Under the pieces are notes generated by a model, which saw only the letters and a list, made by a program, of their open reading frames with translations, was not told the origin of the DNA and ran no database searches. From contig JAEUHG010000179.1 of the NCBI GenBank assembly GCA_016795425.1, positions 62,001-126,000 of the forward strand: DNA of 64,000 nucleotides, written 5' to 3'. The position numbers and the translations under genes are program-made. This stretch comes from Verrucomicrobiales bacterium. Its GTDB lineage: Bacteria > Verrucomicrobiota > Verrucomicrobiia > Limisphaerales > CAIMTB01. Shown piece by piece: positions 1-9,700 of the stretch; the stretch's first letter is position 1; each line of letters opens with the position of its first letter.

Positions 1-1
1 G

Positions 2-253
2 GCGCTGGAGAATCAGGATGCCGTCCTGGGTCCGGCAACGGATGGCGGTTACTGGCTTCTCGGCTTGGGCCGGCGCGCGGCGGCAGCGCCCGCGGTTTGG
101 TTCCACGACATCCCGTGGAGCACCGATCAGGTGCAGCGTTGCACGCTCGAGAAGGCCAGGGCGGCCGGGCTGACGTGTGGTGCGCTTCGTCCATTGCGCG
201 ATGTCGACACCGTGGAGGATTGGCGGGAGTGGCAGCGGACCGCGCCGTTATGA
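2..253 (+). CDS. C-terminal part of a TIGR04282/DUF2064-type glycosyltransferase (5' end outside window)
   Basis: The reading frame is open from the first bases of the window and ends at TGA 251-253, so about 83 C-terminal residues are present. The segment VLGPATDGGYWLLGL matches the motif I associate with the TIGR04282 (DUF2064) family, nucleotidyltransferase-fold proteins annotated as glycosyltransferases. It is followed by a short tail with IPWSTDQV and a final DVDTVEDW element, both usual for the C-terminus of that fold. The substrate cannot be told from this fragment. The acyltransferase downstream starts 58 nt later on the same strand, so the two may be co-transcribed. Confidence is high that this is coding, moderate for the family. 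Confidence 0.7.
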   Translation, partial: ALENQDAVLGPATDGGYWLLGLGRRAAAAPAVWFHDIPWSTDQVQRCTLEKARAAGLTCGALRPLRDVDTVEDWREWQRTAPL

Positions 254-311
254 AGCCGGCGTTCCATTCAATCGCCGCCCCGAGTTGGCGAATCGTCATC
301 ATGACTTTCGA

Positions 312-1094
312 ATGAGCGGTGCCTTTCGCCACCCACTCCGGATCGGCCTGCGGCTGGGGCTGTTTCTCGGGATCAATAGCGCGGGGTTGGTGGATCACCT
401 GTGGCGATTGCGGCGCGTGGGCAAGGGATCGGACCCGCGGTCCTGTGCCCATTGGTTGCAGCGGTGGAGCCGGAACACCTTGCGCGGAATCGGGATCCAG
501 TACTCGCACCAGGGCCGTGTGCCCACGCACGGCCTGATCGTCAGCAATCATCTTGGGTACTTGGACATTCCGGTGTTGGCGACGACCGGGCCAATGGTGT
601 TCGTGTCGAAGGCGGATGTGGAACGGTGGCCCTTCCTGGGATCATTGGCCAGGTGCGGCGGCACCCTCTTCCTGAAGCGCGAACAACGCTCGCACGTCGC
701 CGAGATCGCGGATTCGTTCGCGCCGATCGTCGAAGGTGGGACGGTGGTCGCCATCTTTCCGGAGGGCACCAGTTCGGGAGGGGATACGATCCTGCCCTTT
801 CGCTCCTCCTTGCTGCAGCCGGCTGCTTCACATCGATGGCCGGTGACGCCGGCGTGGATCTCCTACGAATTGGAACCGGGCGACGGCGCCGTGGCGGATG
901 ACGTGGCCTACTGGCGCGAAATGACCTTTGCGCCCCACTTTGCGAAACTTCTCTCGAAACGCGTCATTCGCGCCCGGGTCCGCTACGGCGAGCCGATCGA
1001 GGGAGTGGATGATCGCAAGGTGCTCACCGCTCGCCTGTACGAGGCGGTTTGTGCGCTCAAGGCGGAGGGGGATCGGGAACGCGCGGCGCGGTGA
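312..1094 (+). CDS. 1-acyl-sn-glycerol-3-phosphate acyltransferase-like (PlsC family)
   Basis: A 260-residue protein of the lysophospholipid acyltransferase family, membrane-associated enzymes that move an acyl group onto lysophosphatidate or a related acceptor. The HX4D catalytic motif is NHLGYLD (H80, D85). The substrate-binding motif is FPEGTSSGG (about 148-156). An N-terminal hydrophobic stretch (about 12-25) fits a membrane anchor. The frame is open upstream to 177, but that part overlaps the preceding gene and is arginine-rich, so the ATG at 312 (MSGAFRHPLRIG) is preferred. The true acceptor is unknown. Ornithine-lipid or other acyltransferases of the same fold are the main alternative. 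Confidence 0.85.
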   Translation: MSGAFRHPLRIGLRLGLFLGINSAGLVDHLWRLRRVGKGSDPRSCAHWLQRWSRNTLRGIGIQYSHQGRVPTHGLIVSNHLGYLDIPVLATTGPMVFVSKADVERWPFLGSLARCGGTLFLKREQRSHVAEIADSFAPIVEGGTVVAIFPEGTSSGGDTILPFRSSLLQPAASHRWPVTPAWISYELEPGDGAVADDVAYWREMTFAPHFAKLLSKRVIRARVRYGEPIEGVDDRKVLTARLYEAVCALKAEGDRERAAR

Positions 1095-1146
1095 ATGAGG
1101 GGGCGTTGACTGGAAACACCGGCCCTGGATGCCGGGTCGCGCCGCC

Positions 1147-2487
1147 TCATTCCGCGATGCGATACAGGTGATTCTCGCCGCGCAGGAACAGATCCTTGCC
1201 CGCCAGCGCCGGGGTCGCGCTGAAGGTGTCGTTCAACCGATTCGCTGCGAGAACCGGGTTGTTGTTGGTGTGGCTCAGGACCACCGTGGTTCCATCCCGG
1301 GCGGTGACGTAGATACGATCGGCCGCGCCGACGGGCGACGCGAAGATGAAATCCTCAATCGCCGAGAGTCGGATCGGTTCGCCTTTGGGTTGGCCCGTGG
1401 CGGGGTCCAGGCGCGACAGGATGTTCTGGTTGTGCCGCAAGAAATAGAGCGTGTCGTCATAAAGCAGGGGTGAGGAGACGTAAGGCGTCAAACGATTCAG
1501 GCGCCAGGCAACCCGATCCGTCTGCGTCACATCGCCCGCCGCGCCGTCGAGCCGGATGGCCACCATGGCCTGCCGGTAATAGCTGTTTCCCGCGATGATC
1601 ACCCCCCGCGCGTAAACGGGAGAAGAGACCACGTTGTCGGTCAGTCCGGCGCATTCCCATAGAAGCGTGCCAGCGGTCAGATCGTAACCCCGGATGCGCT
1701 GGGTGGCGCTTACCACGATTTGCGCTCTCCCGGCGTGATCGACGACCAGGGGAGTGGACCACGACGTCTTCTCGTCGCGCGCCACCTTCCAGCGTTGCGC
1801 GCCGGTGCGCTTGTCGAGCGCCATCAGAAAGGAGTCGCCTTCGTGATCCCAGCAGACCACCAGCCAGTCGCCGTAGAGCACCGGCGAACTGCCCTCGCCG
1901 TGGGCGTGGAGGGTCTTCATGCGGCCCAGGTCCTTCGACCATTCGACGCGACCCTCGCGATCCAGGCAGTATAGTCCGCGCGAACCGAAGAACGCGTAGA
2001 CGCGCTCGCCGTCGGTGGTCGGGGAATTTGACGCCAGGCTTCCCGTCGCATGACCGCCTTCGTGGGGAAACTCCTCTTTCACCGATGTCTGCCAAACGAT
2101 TCTGCCGTCGGTCCGATCCACCGCCAGGACTACGAAGCGATGCCGGTGGGTAACCGGAACATTGTCGTGTGTTCCTGGGGCGCGATCATAAACGGGAGGC
2201 TGGGCCTCGCCGATCGGCACCGCGGAGGTGAGGTAAACCCGGTCACCGCTGACGATGGGCGAGGAATGGCCTTTGCCCGGCGCGGCGATCTTCCATCGGA
2301 CATGGTTGGTTTCGCTCCAACTCACGGGTGGTTGGGCCTCGGGAGAGACACCGTTGGAGAGAGGCCCTCGCCATTGGGGCCAGTCGCCGCCTGTGGATGC
2401 CACGGTCCGGCCGGCGGCTGTCCACAGCAGGGCCATTCCGGCCATGAGACGGCAGAAACGATGGACGCGGGCCGGGGTCGGGCGCAT
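1147..2487 (-). CDS. Exported PQQ-like beta-propeller protein (BamB/quinoprotein-like repeats)
   Basis: A 446-residue protein with an N-terminal signal peptide (MRPTPARVHRFCR, then a hydrophobic core ending near AAGRTVAS), then WPQWRGP, the opening of verrucomicrobial and planctomycete PQQ-like propellers. Repeats with the pattern VYxxxGxxxLYCLDxxGxxxW follow, for example FFGSRGLYCLDREGRVEW and YDLTAGTLLWECAG. These proteins are usually annotated as PQQ-binding-like. No catalytic residues can be assigned, and a structural or binding role is as likely as enzymatic activity. The frame runs upstream to 2586, but the signal peptide sets the start at ATG 2487. It is convergent with the acyltransferase and divergent from the DUF1800 gene. 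Confidence 0.8.
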   Translation of the reverse strand: MRPTPARVHRFCRLMAGMALLWTAAGRTVASTGGDWPQWRGPLSNGVSPEAQPPVSWSETNHVRWKIAAPGKGHSSPIVSGDRVYLTSAVPIGEAQPPVYDRAPGTHDNVPVTHRHRFVVLAVDRTDGRIVWQTSVKEEFPHEGGHATGSLASNSPTTDGERVYAFFGSRGLYCLDREGRVEWSKDLGRMKTLHAHGEGSSPVLYGDWLVVCWDHEGDSFLMALDKRTGAQRWKVARDEKTSWSTPLVVDHAGRAQIVVSATQRIRGYDLTAGTLLWECAGLTDNVVSSPVYARGVIIAGNSYYRQAMVAIRLDGAAGDVTQTDRVAWRLNRLTPYVSSPLLYDDTLYFLRHNQNILSRLDPATGQPKGEPIRLSAIEDFIFASPVGAADRIYVTARDGTTVVLSHTNNNPVLAANRLNDTFSATPALAGKDLFLRGENHLYRIAE

Positions 2488-2792
2488 GAGGGGAATACTA
2501 AGCCGCGAAATCGGAATAGCGAGCGAGCGTCTTTCAAACCACCTGAAACATTCGATTACGGAATTCGAGTAAGTCTTAAGTGCCATTGTCGCGGAGCCCC
2601 GGAAGCCGTCAGACTGCGCTCCAGGAGGTTCGTTTTCACCCCGACGGACGCATGCCGCCAGGCGGCCCCAAGGTTCCTTTATTGCCGTTGCACGGCGGGT
2701 CTGCCGGGTTGGATGGACCCGTTCGGCTTTGGACCCGACCCCGGCGCGTGGGGGCGAACCTGGCGGTGGCAGATGACAAGGAGAGATTTGGC
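2488..2792. other. Divergent intergenic region (305 nt) between PQQ-like gene and DUF1800 gene
   Basis: This gap must hold promoters for both divergent genes. The AT-richer centre (about 2515-2580, with an EcoRI-like palindrome inside CGAATTCG) is the likely promoter zone. I could not align a convincing -35/-10 pair on either strand. ORFs running through it are N-terminal over-extensions of the two flanking genes. Confidence 0.5.
2778..2785 (+). promoter_or_regulatory. Shine-Dalgarno sequence AAGGAGAG deciding the DUF1800 gene start
   Basis: AAGGAGAG lies 7 nt before ATG 2793. With the signal peptide directly after that ATG, it selects this start over the 71-codon upstream extension. Confidence 0.75.
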
Positions 2793-5411
2793 ATGAGAAA
2801 TCGACTTGGCCTGATCGGAGGCGGCATCGTTCTACTCTTGGCGTGTCTGGCGAATTCGTCCCGCGCTCAAGTGGCGGGTGCGATCGCAGTCTACCCGGAG
2901 ACGTCGTCCATCGAGATAGGCAGTTCGCGGCAGTTTTCCGCGTACGTTCCCATTTCGCCCAATACCATCACCTGGTCCGTGAATGACATCGTGGGCGGGA
3001 ACACCACGATCGGCACCATCAGCGCCGCAGGCCTTTACCAGGCGCCAACGGTCGCACCCGCGGCCAATGTCGTGACGGTGAAGGCGCGCAGCACCGCCTT
3101 TCCCACCTCGGTCGGTAGCGCCACGCTGACGATCACCCGCCGATACCCGTGGCTGTGGAGCGTGTCGCCGTCCCCGCTTACCACCGGCAACTACACGGTC
3201 CGCTTGAATGGCGCCAATTTCGCGCCGGACTCCAAAGCCTTGGCCAACGGCGTGGAGTTGGCGACGACGTACATCTCTTCGACGCGCCTGGATGCGTCGG
3301 GCGCGGCAGCGGCGGCTGGAAGCCTCCAGTTCGCTGTGCGACAGCCCGGTCCCGGGGCCGTCACGGGCAACGTCGTTTCGGTCACGGTGAATACCGCCAC
3401 GACGACGGTGGCGATTTCACCCACCAGCGCTTCGGTCGCATTGGGCTCGACCCGGACATTCTCCGCGACGGTGAGTGGAACGGCCAACAAATCGGTGACG
3501 TGGTCGGTAAACGGCGTGGTCGGAGGTTCGTCGTCCGTGGGAACCATTTCGAGTTCCGGTGTGTACACCGCTCCTGCCGCCCTGCCGGCGTCCCCGACCG
3601 TGACCGTACGTGCCACATCGGTTGCCACACCGACTGCCTTCGCGCAGGCGACGGTCACCCTGACCGTGCCGCCTCCACCACCAGTCACTGTCGCGGTCTC
3701 TCCGGCTTCGACCACGGTTCAATTGGGTGCCTCGCAGGCGTTCACGGCCGTGGTTTCCGGGACGAACAACACTGCCGTGACGTGGTCGGTCAACGGAACC
3801 GTCGGTGGTTCGGCGACGGTGGGTACCATCTCGGCCGCGGGATTCTACACAGCGCCCGCCGCGATGCCGTCCCCCGCCACGGTGACCGTGCGCGCGGTCT
3901 CGGTGGCGAGTCCATCCTCTTCCGGACAATCGACGGTGACATTGACATCGCCGCCGGTGCCCCCGGTCACTCCCTCCCAGGTGGCAGCGGCTCGGTTCCT
4001 GGAGCAATCCTCGTTTGGTCCCTCGCCGGCAACCCTGGAGCGGGTCGCGCAAGTGGGAATCGAGGCCTTTCTCGACGAACAATTCACCCTTCCTGAAACC
4101 CCAATCCCACTGCCTTCCGGCAACTCGGCGGGATCGCTGCGGCAATGGGCGTTGTACAACTATTCGTCGGCGCCGGATCAGCTTCGCCAGCGCGTGGCCT
4201 ACTCTTTGAGTCAGATCGTGGTGACTTCGGGAACGAAGCTTGTCTATGCCGATGAACTCGTGCCCTGGCTTCGTCTTTTGAGTCAGCATGCCTTTGGCAA
4301 TTATCGCGACCTGCTGCGGGACGTGACGAAATGTCCCTCGATGGGGAAGTTCCTGGACTTGGCGAACTCGATGAAGCCAGGCATGGGCGGCGGCGCGAAC
4401 GAGAACTATCCGCGCGAGCTGATGCAATTGTTCACCATTGGCCTGTGGATGCTGAATCAGGATGGCAGTCAGCAGACCAACGCCGCCGGACAACCGATCC
4501 CGGCGTACACCCAGGAGACGGTGCGGCAGGTGGCCCTGGCGTTGACGGGTTGGACGTATGCCACCGCGCCCAACGCCACGCCGCAGAATGCCAACTGGGA
4601 GTATTTCGGTGCGCCGATGGAGACGCGCCAGGGCAACCACGATACCACGGCCAAGACGTTTCTCGGCACCACCCTGCCGGCCGGTCAGACGGTGGAACAG
4701 GATCTGGAGGGTGTTCTCGACACCCTCATGCACCATCCCAACATCGCCCCATTTATCGCTACCCGGCTGATTCGGAGCCTGGTCATGAGCAATCCCAGTG
4801 GGGCCTACATCCAGCGGGTGGCGGATGTCTTCGTCGACAACGGGGCGGGAGTGCGCGGTGATTTGAAGGCGGTGGTGCGGGCCATCCTGCTGGACCCCGA
4901 GGCGCGGCAGGATACAGCGACCGTGAACCAGGGGCGGCTCAAGGAACCCATCCTGCATATCTCCGGGTTCCTGCGGGCTCTGAACGGCCGTTTCACCAGC
5001 GGGCAACAGGTGACCTACCTGTTTGATTACATGGCGCAAGGCGTGCTGACGCCCCCGTCGGTGTTCAGTTGGTTCTCACCTTTGTACCGGGTGCCCAACA
5101 GCCCGCTGTTTGGTCCGGAGTTCCAAATTTACACGCCGACCGAGGCGACACTGCGCGGGAATTTCTTCCACGCGATCCTGAATTATCCCGGCAGCGATTT
5201 CGTCGTCGATCTCGCGCCGTTCCAGCCGTACGGGAACGACATGGTGAGTTTGGTGGAGAAGGCCAACCAGGTTCTGCTCTACGGCCGGATGCCGGCGGCG
5301 ATGAAGCAGGTGATCATCAACGCCGCCGCCCCCGGGTACGACGCCAAGACTCGCATCGAAACTGCCCTTTATCTCACCGCTCTGACCGGGCAGTACGCCA
5401 TTCAACACTGA
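2793..5411 (+). CDS. Secreted DUF1800 family protein with N-terminal Ig-like repeats
   Basis: An 872-residue protein. Signal peptide 1-25 (MRNRLGLIGG, hydrophobic core, SSRAQ). Ig-like module at about 30-115, an IPT/TIG-like segment about 116-200 (VRLNGANFAPDSKALANG), two more Ig-like modules about 205-385, then the DUF1800 domain from about 390 (AARFLEQSSFGPS) to the end. The DUF1800 part contains FLDLANSMKPGMGGGANENY followed by PRELMQLFTIGL, highly characteristic of the family. DUF1800 proteins are almost always next to DUF1501 proteins, as here (31-nt gap). Their biochemical role is unknown. The Ig modules suggest cell-surface or polysaccharide contact; this is inference. The start is chosen by the Shine-Dalgarno sequence and the signal peptide. 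Confidence 0.9.
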   Translation: MRNRLGLIGGGIVLLLACLANSSRAQVAGAIAVYPETSSIEIGSSRQFSAYVPISPNTITWSVNDIVGGNTTIGTISAAGLYQAPTVAPAANVVTVKARSTAFPTSVGSATLTITRRYPWLWSVSPSPLTTGNYTVRLNGANFAPDSKALANGVELATTYISSTRLDASGAAAAAGSLQFAVRQPGPGAVTGNVVSVTVNTATTTVAISPTSASVALGSTRTFSATVSGTANKSVTWSVNGVVGGSSSVGTISSSGVYTAPAALPASPTVTVRATSVATPTAFAQATVTLTVPPPPPVTVAVSPASTTVQLGASQAFTAVVSGTNNTAVTWSVNGTVGGSATVGTISAAGFYTAPAAMPSPATVTVRAVSVASPSSSGQSTVTLTSPPVPPVTPSQVAAARFLEQSSFGPSPATLERVAQVGIEAFLDEQFTLPETPIPLPSGNSAGSLRQWALYNYSSAPDQLRQRVAYSLSQIVVTSGTKLVYADELVPWLRLLSQHAFGNYRDLLRDVTKCPSMGKFLDLANSMKPGMGGGANENYPRELMQLFTIGLWMLNQDGSQQTNAAGQPIPAYTQETVRQVALALTGWTYATAPNATPQNANWEYFGAPMETRQGNHDTTAKTFLGTTLPAGQTVEQDLEGVLDTLMHHPNIAPFIATRLIRSLVMSNPSGAYIQRVADVFVDNGAGVRGDLKAVVRAILLDPEARQDTATVNQGRLKEPILHISGFLRALNGRFTSGQQVTYLFDYMAQGVLTPPSVFSWFSPLYRVPNSPLFGPEFQIYTPTEATLRGNFFHAILNYPGSDFVVDLAPFQPYGNDMVSLVEKANQVLLYGRMPAAMKQVIINAAAPGYDAKTRIETALYLTALTGQYAIQH
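2880..3955 (+). repeat. Three Ig-like coding repeats within the DUF1800 gene
   Basis: Three modules share the core TWSVNxxVGGxxxxGTISxxGxYxAP. They begin near 2880, 3400 and 3685. The second and third are directly adjacent and very similar; the first is separated by an IPT/TIG-like segment. They appear to be products of internal duplication of a BIG2-like domain. Confidence 0.8.
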
Positions 5412-5441
5412 ATTCCCAGCCCCTCACGAAAGAGTCCCACC

Positions 5442-6785
5442 ATGTTTCAACATCGCATTACCCGGAGACAGTTGATCGGCGGCTTGGGTGGCGCGGCTTT
5501 GTTGTCCCGATTGGGACGATTGAACGCCCTCGCGCAAAGCGCGCCTCCGGATTACAAGGCGCTGGTTTGCATCTTCCTCACGGGTGGCAATGACGGACAC
5601 AACACCGTCGTGCCGCTGACCCAGTCGGAGTTCAACGCCTACCGTGCCGCTCGCGGCAGCCTTGCCTTGCCCGACAACAACGGGGCTTTGCTCACCGTGG
5701 AGACGCCCAATGGAACGCCGTTCGGCCTCAATCCGGGCCTGCTGCCCATCCATCCTTTGTGGGCCCAGGGCCGTCTGGCGGTGCTGGCCAACACGGGCAT
5801 GCTGGTCCAGCCCGTCACCCGCACTCAGTTTCTGGCCAATGCCGTCCCGGTGCCGACCAACCTCTTCTCGCACTCGGATCAGATCCAACAGATGCAGAGC
5901 GGTGTTCCTTCAACCTCCGGCGCCACCGGATGGGGGGCACGCGCGGCCGATCAGATCAATGGACTGAACGGGACGTCCACCTTTCCCGCCAGCGTATCCA
6001 TCACCGGACCTGCCCTGTTCTGCACCGGCAAGATCGTGCAGTCGGCCAGCCTGCTGCCCGGGTTCAATTTGGACATGAACGGCATGCAGTTGTGGCCCCA
6101 GGCGGCGGCGGATGCGCGGAAGGCAGGCGTTCAGCAGGTGATCGAATTCGATAGCGGCCTCGCCCTGGTGCAGGCGGCCAACAAGGTGCGCAAGGATGCC
6201 GTGAGCCTGAATGCGATGCTGACCGGCTCCTCCGCTACCATCGCCACCTCATTCCCAGGCACCATGCTCGGCAACCAGATGTTGCAGGTGGCGAAGATCA
6301 TCAAGCTGCGTGCCTCGACGGGCATCCAGCGGCAGGTCTTCTTCTGTTCGTTGGGTGGATTCGATACTCACGGAGCGCAGAGTTGGCAGCATTGGGATCT
6401 GCTGCGACAGGTGTCCGAAGCGATGGCGGCGTTCTATGAAGCGACGCAGGAGCTCGGCGTCGCGGACCGGGTGACGACCTTCACGCTGTCTGATTTCGGT
6501 CGGACGCTGGAACCCAGTGGCGCAGGGTCGGACCACGGTTGGGGCAATCACCATCTTATTCTCGGTGGCGCGGTCCTGGGCGGCCGGATGTACGGCACGT
6601 TCCCAACCATGGCGCTGGGAGGACCGGATGATTCCGGGTCGCGCGGAGCGTTGATTCCCACCACATCGATCGACCAGTACGGCGCGACCTTGGCCTCATG
6701 GTTCGGTGTGCCTTCCGGCCAATTGCTCTCGGTGTTCCCCAATCTCGACAAATTCGCCACGTCGAATCTCGGATTTCTCGCGTAA
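5442..6785 (+). CDS. DUF1501 family secreted protein
   Basis: A 447-residue protein with a twin-arginine-like N-terminus (MFQHRITRRQLIGGLGGAALL) and LVCIFLTGGNDGHNTVVPL, the LxGGNDxxNxxVP signature of DUF1501. The C-terminal part has TTFTLSDFGRTLEPSGAGSDHGWGNHH (quoted here as a region at about residues 345-371), the conserved DFGRT and DHGWGNHH motifs. The domain belongs to the alkaline-phosphatase/sulfatase-like superfold and acts outside the cytoplasm. No substrate is known. It follows the DUF1800 gene by 30 nt, so the two form an operon, the standard arrangement. Confidence 0.9.
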   Translation: MFQHRITRRQLIGGLGGAALLSRLGRLNALAQSAPPDYKALVCIFLTGGNDGHNTVVPLTQSEFNAYRAARGSLALPDNNGALLTVETPNGTPFGLNPGLLPIHPLWAQGRLAVLANTGMLVQPVTRTQFLANAVPVPTNLFSHSDQIQQMQSGVPSTSGATGWGARAADQINGLNGTSTFPASVSITGPALFCTGKIVQSASLLPGFNLDMNGMQLWPQAAADARKAGVQQVIEFDSGLALVQAANKVRKDAVSLNAMLTGSSATIATSFPGTMLGNQMLQVAKIIKLRASTGIQRQVFFCSLGGFDTHGAQSWQHWDLLRQVSEAMAAFYEATQELGVADRVTTFTLSDFGRTLEPSGAGSDHGWGNHHLILGGAVLGGRMYGTFPTMALGGPDDSGSRGALIPTTSIDQYGATLASWFGVPSGQLLSVFPNLDKFATSNLGFLA

Positions 6786-9700
6786 CCGGCGCGTGGGTGG
6801 GACCGGGTCACACCCGCAGATAGGCTGACGGAAATTTCCACGGATGGCGATACTCCGGGTTGGCGCGGCGAGACGCCTCGCGGTCCCCGATAATGCGCTC
6901 TGTTTTGGGATCGAACCGAATCGAGCGTCCCAGTTTGAGGGATAACAGGCTCAGGACGATCGGGACATCGACCCGAACGTGGTATTCCGGGCTGCAACTC
7001 GGCAATCGGCGCGAATGAATGCAATCCAACCATTCGCGTTCGTGTCCGGGGGACGGCGGCAGGCTCGGTGGCGGCGGCGCCTTGCTCTTCATCGCCTCCC
7101 CTTCCGCTTGAATTCGATAGCCGCCGTAGTCGGCGATCATGGTGCCGTCCGTGCCGTGGAACAGAATGCCGAGTCGGCGTTCCGGGGCGGCATCGCCGTG
7201 AGTGGTGAAATCGTGGCTGTTGGTCAGTGACGACATCCAGGTGAGGGTGAGTTGGGGATAGCGCCAAAGCACTTCGTGATGATCGTACGCGTCTCCGTCG
7301 TCCTTGACCACGAAGCGTCCCCCGGATGCACTGGTCTCCTCCGGAAAGCCGAGGTCGAGCGCCCAGATCGGAAGATCAATGATGTGCGGCGCCATGCCTG
7401 GAGTCCAACCGCCGCTGTAGTCCATCCAGGACCCGTGATGGTAAGCGTCGCGCGCCAACAACGGATGGTAGGCGCACAGCGGGGCCGGGCCGCACCAGAG
7501 ATCCCAATCCAATCCTTCCGGCGCGGGTGTCGGCGGCGTTCTGCCGATGCCACGCGGTCCCTGATTCATGACGTTGAAGGTGCGTACGACGCCGATGGAG
7601 CCGAGTTGGCCGGAGCGGAGGAATTCGACCACGCGGCGATAATTGGCTCCCGCGTGTATCTGGGTGCCCACCTGGCAGACGCGTTGGTGATGCCGGACCG
7701 CGTTGCGCACCACCAGGCTTTCGCCGAGGTGAAGGGTCATCGGCTTTTGAAGGTAGATGTCCTTGCCCGCTTCGCAGGCAGCGACGGTCAATAGCGTGTG
7801 CCAGTGGGGTGGAGTGGCAATGATCACGGCGTCAACTTCCGGGGAATCCATCACTTCCCGAAAATCGGCGTAGGCTTTGCACGTGCCGGGGAACTGTTCG
7901 ACGACGGCGTCCCGGCGGCTTTTCCAGACGTCGCAGGCAGCGGTGACGACGACGTCAGGGTGTTTGGCGCATTCGTTGAGATTGGCTCGACCCATGCCGC
8001 CACAGCCAATGAGTCCCAGCTGAATGCGGCCGTTGAGCGCGCGTGACTTGGCGCGTGGGTAGGGGCGGGGGGCAGTCCGGGCTGAGGCGAGCCAGGAAGT
8101 GGCCATGCCGGCGGCAGTGGCCCGTTCGAGGAAGGTTCTCCGAGAGCTCGGGGCGTTCATGCGGTGGTCCTGGGTTGATGAGAATCGAACGTAGTCGGGT
8201 TCAACGGGAAGGATTGGGCGCGTGGTAGGCGTCCCAGAGACTCGCGGCTTCCCGGTCCGACGGGGCCGGGCCGTCGTGGGTCCAGATCCGGTAGCGAAGC
8301 ACCAGCGACGTTCCACGGCGCAGGGAATAGCGGGTGTTCGCGGAGGGGAAGGCCGGCTGGCACCAGGCAAGTTCGGGGTATTGGATCCAGTCCCCGGGAT
8401 ACTCCGGGTTATCCCGATGCTGCAGCACGCTGAGGCCCGAAGGAACGGTTCCCTCGAAGATGCCGCTCAGGTCCGACCACGCCCGGCGCGGCGCGGCGCC
8501 CGGCGGATCCGTGTGGACTTGGAGGGTGGGATTCGCCGGGCTGGCCAGCCGCAAATTGAGTCCGCCATACAAGCGGGTGTCACGGCGCGCCAAGGTGACT
8601 TCGTCGACCAGCGGGGTGAATTCGAACTCGAGATCGATGGCTCGCCCGCGCCCTGAGATGGGGTAGACCCGGAACAACGCCCGTTCCTTCACGATGGGAG
8701 TCCGATCCTCCCATACCCATTGGTTCTGCGCTTCCAGAACGGCCATGCCTTCTTGCTTCGAATGCCGAACATTGTCCACCGGACGGGCAAAGACCTGTTG
8801 AAGCGCGTGCAAATCGCCACGGCGGGTCCCCCAACCCACTTCCGGCCATGCCCAATAGATGCCCCGGTGGTGAGGATGATCGATGGCCCAATCGTGCGTG
8901 AGCACTTCTCCGCGCACCCCATGCAACGGGTGCAGGTAATCGCTGCGGGAACGCGCATAAATGCGATTGCCTTCGGCGATCTTGGCAAGCAAGGCACCCG
9001 GTTCAACGGTGCGGTAATTGTACTGAAGCACCGGACCCGTCGCGTCGCGCGCGACGTATTGGCCGGTCGCCGGATCGAGCAGAAATTCCGGCACCGAATC
9101 GGGAGCCGCGGCTCGCAGGTTGACCCCGGAAAGGGTGATCAGGAGGCAGGTGATAAGGGCGAGTGAATGCGGCATCACGGGCGGAGTGAATCAGGAGTCG
9201 ATGGCTATTCATGCTCACGTCCACCGGGTTCCGACAACGATCTGGGGACGATCGGGGCTGAGGGTTGCGGGCAGTTCCGTGGCTTCGTCACTGGACAGAG
9301 CGGGGAGCGCCCGGGAATCTCCAATGCCATGAAAGTCGCGACGGAGACGAAGGTGGTGATCATCGGCGGCGGCGTGATTGGAGCCAGCCTGGCCTATCAC
9401 CTGACACTCGCCGGGTGCCGGGATGTGGTCCTGCTGGAGCAGAATACCCTAGCCGGCGGAACAACCTGGCACGCCGCCGGATTGGTGGGCCGTCTCCGCA
9501 CTTCCACCAGCCTCACCGCGATCAACAAATACAGTGCCGAACTCTATGCCGCACTCGAACGCGAGACCGGCCATTCCGTGGGTTGGAAACAGGTGGGCAG
9601 TCTCATTGTCGGCCGCTCGGCAGATCGCATGATCCAACTTCGGCGCACCGCCGCGATGGCCGAATGTTTCGGGGTCGAGACCCACATTATCGATCCGAAG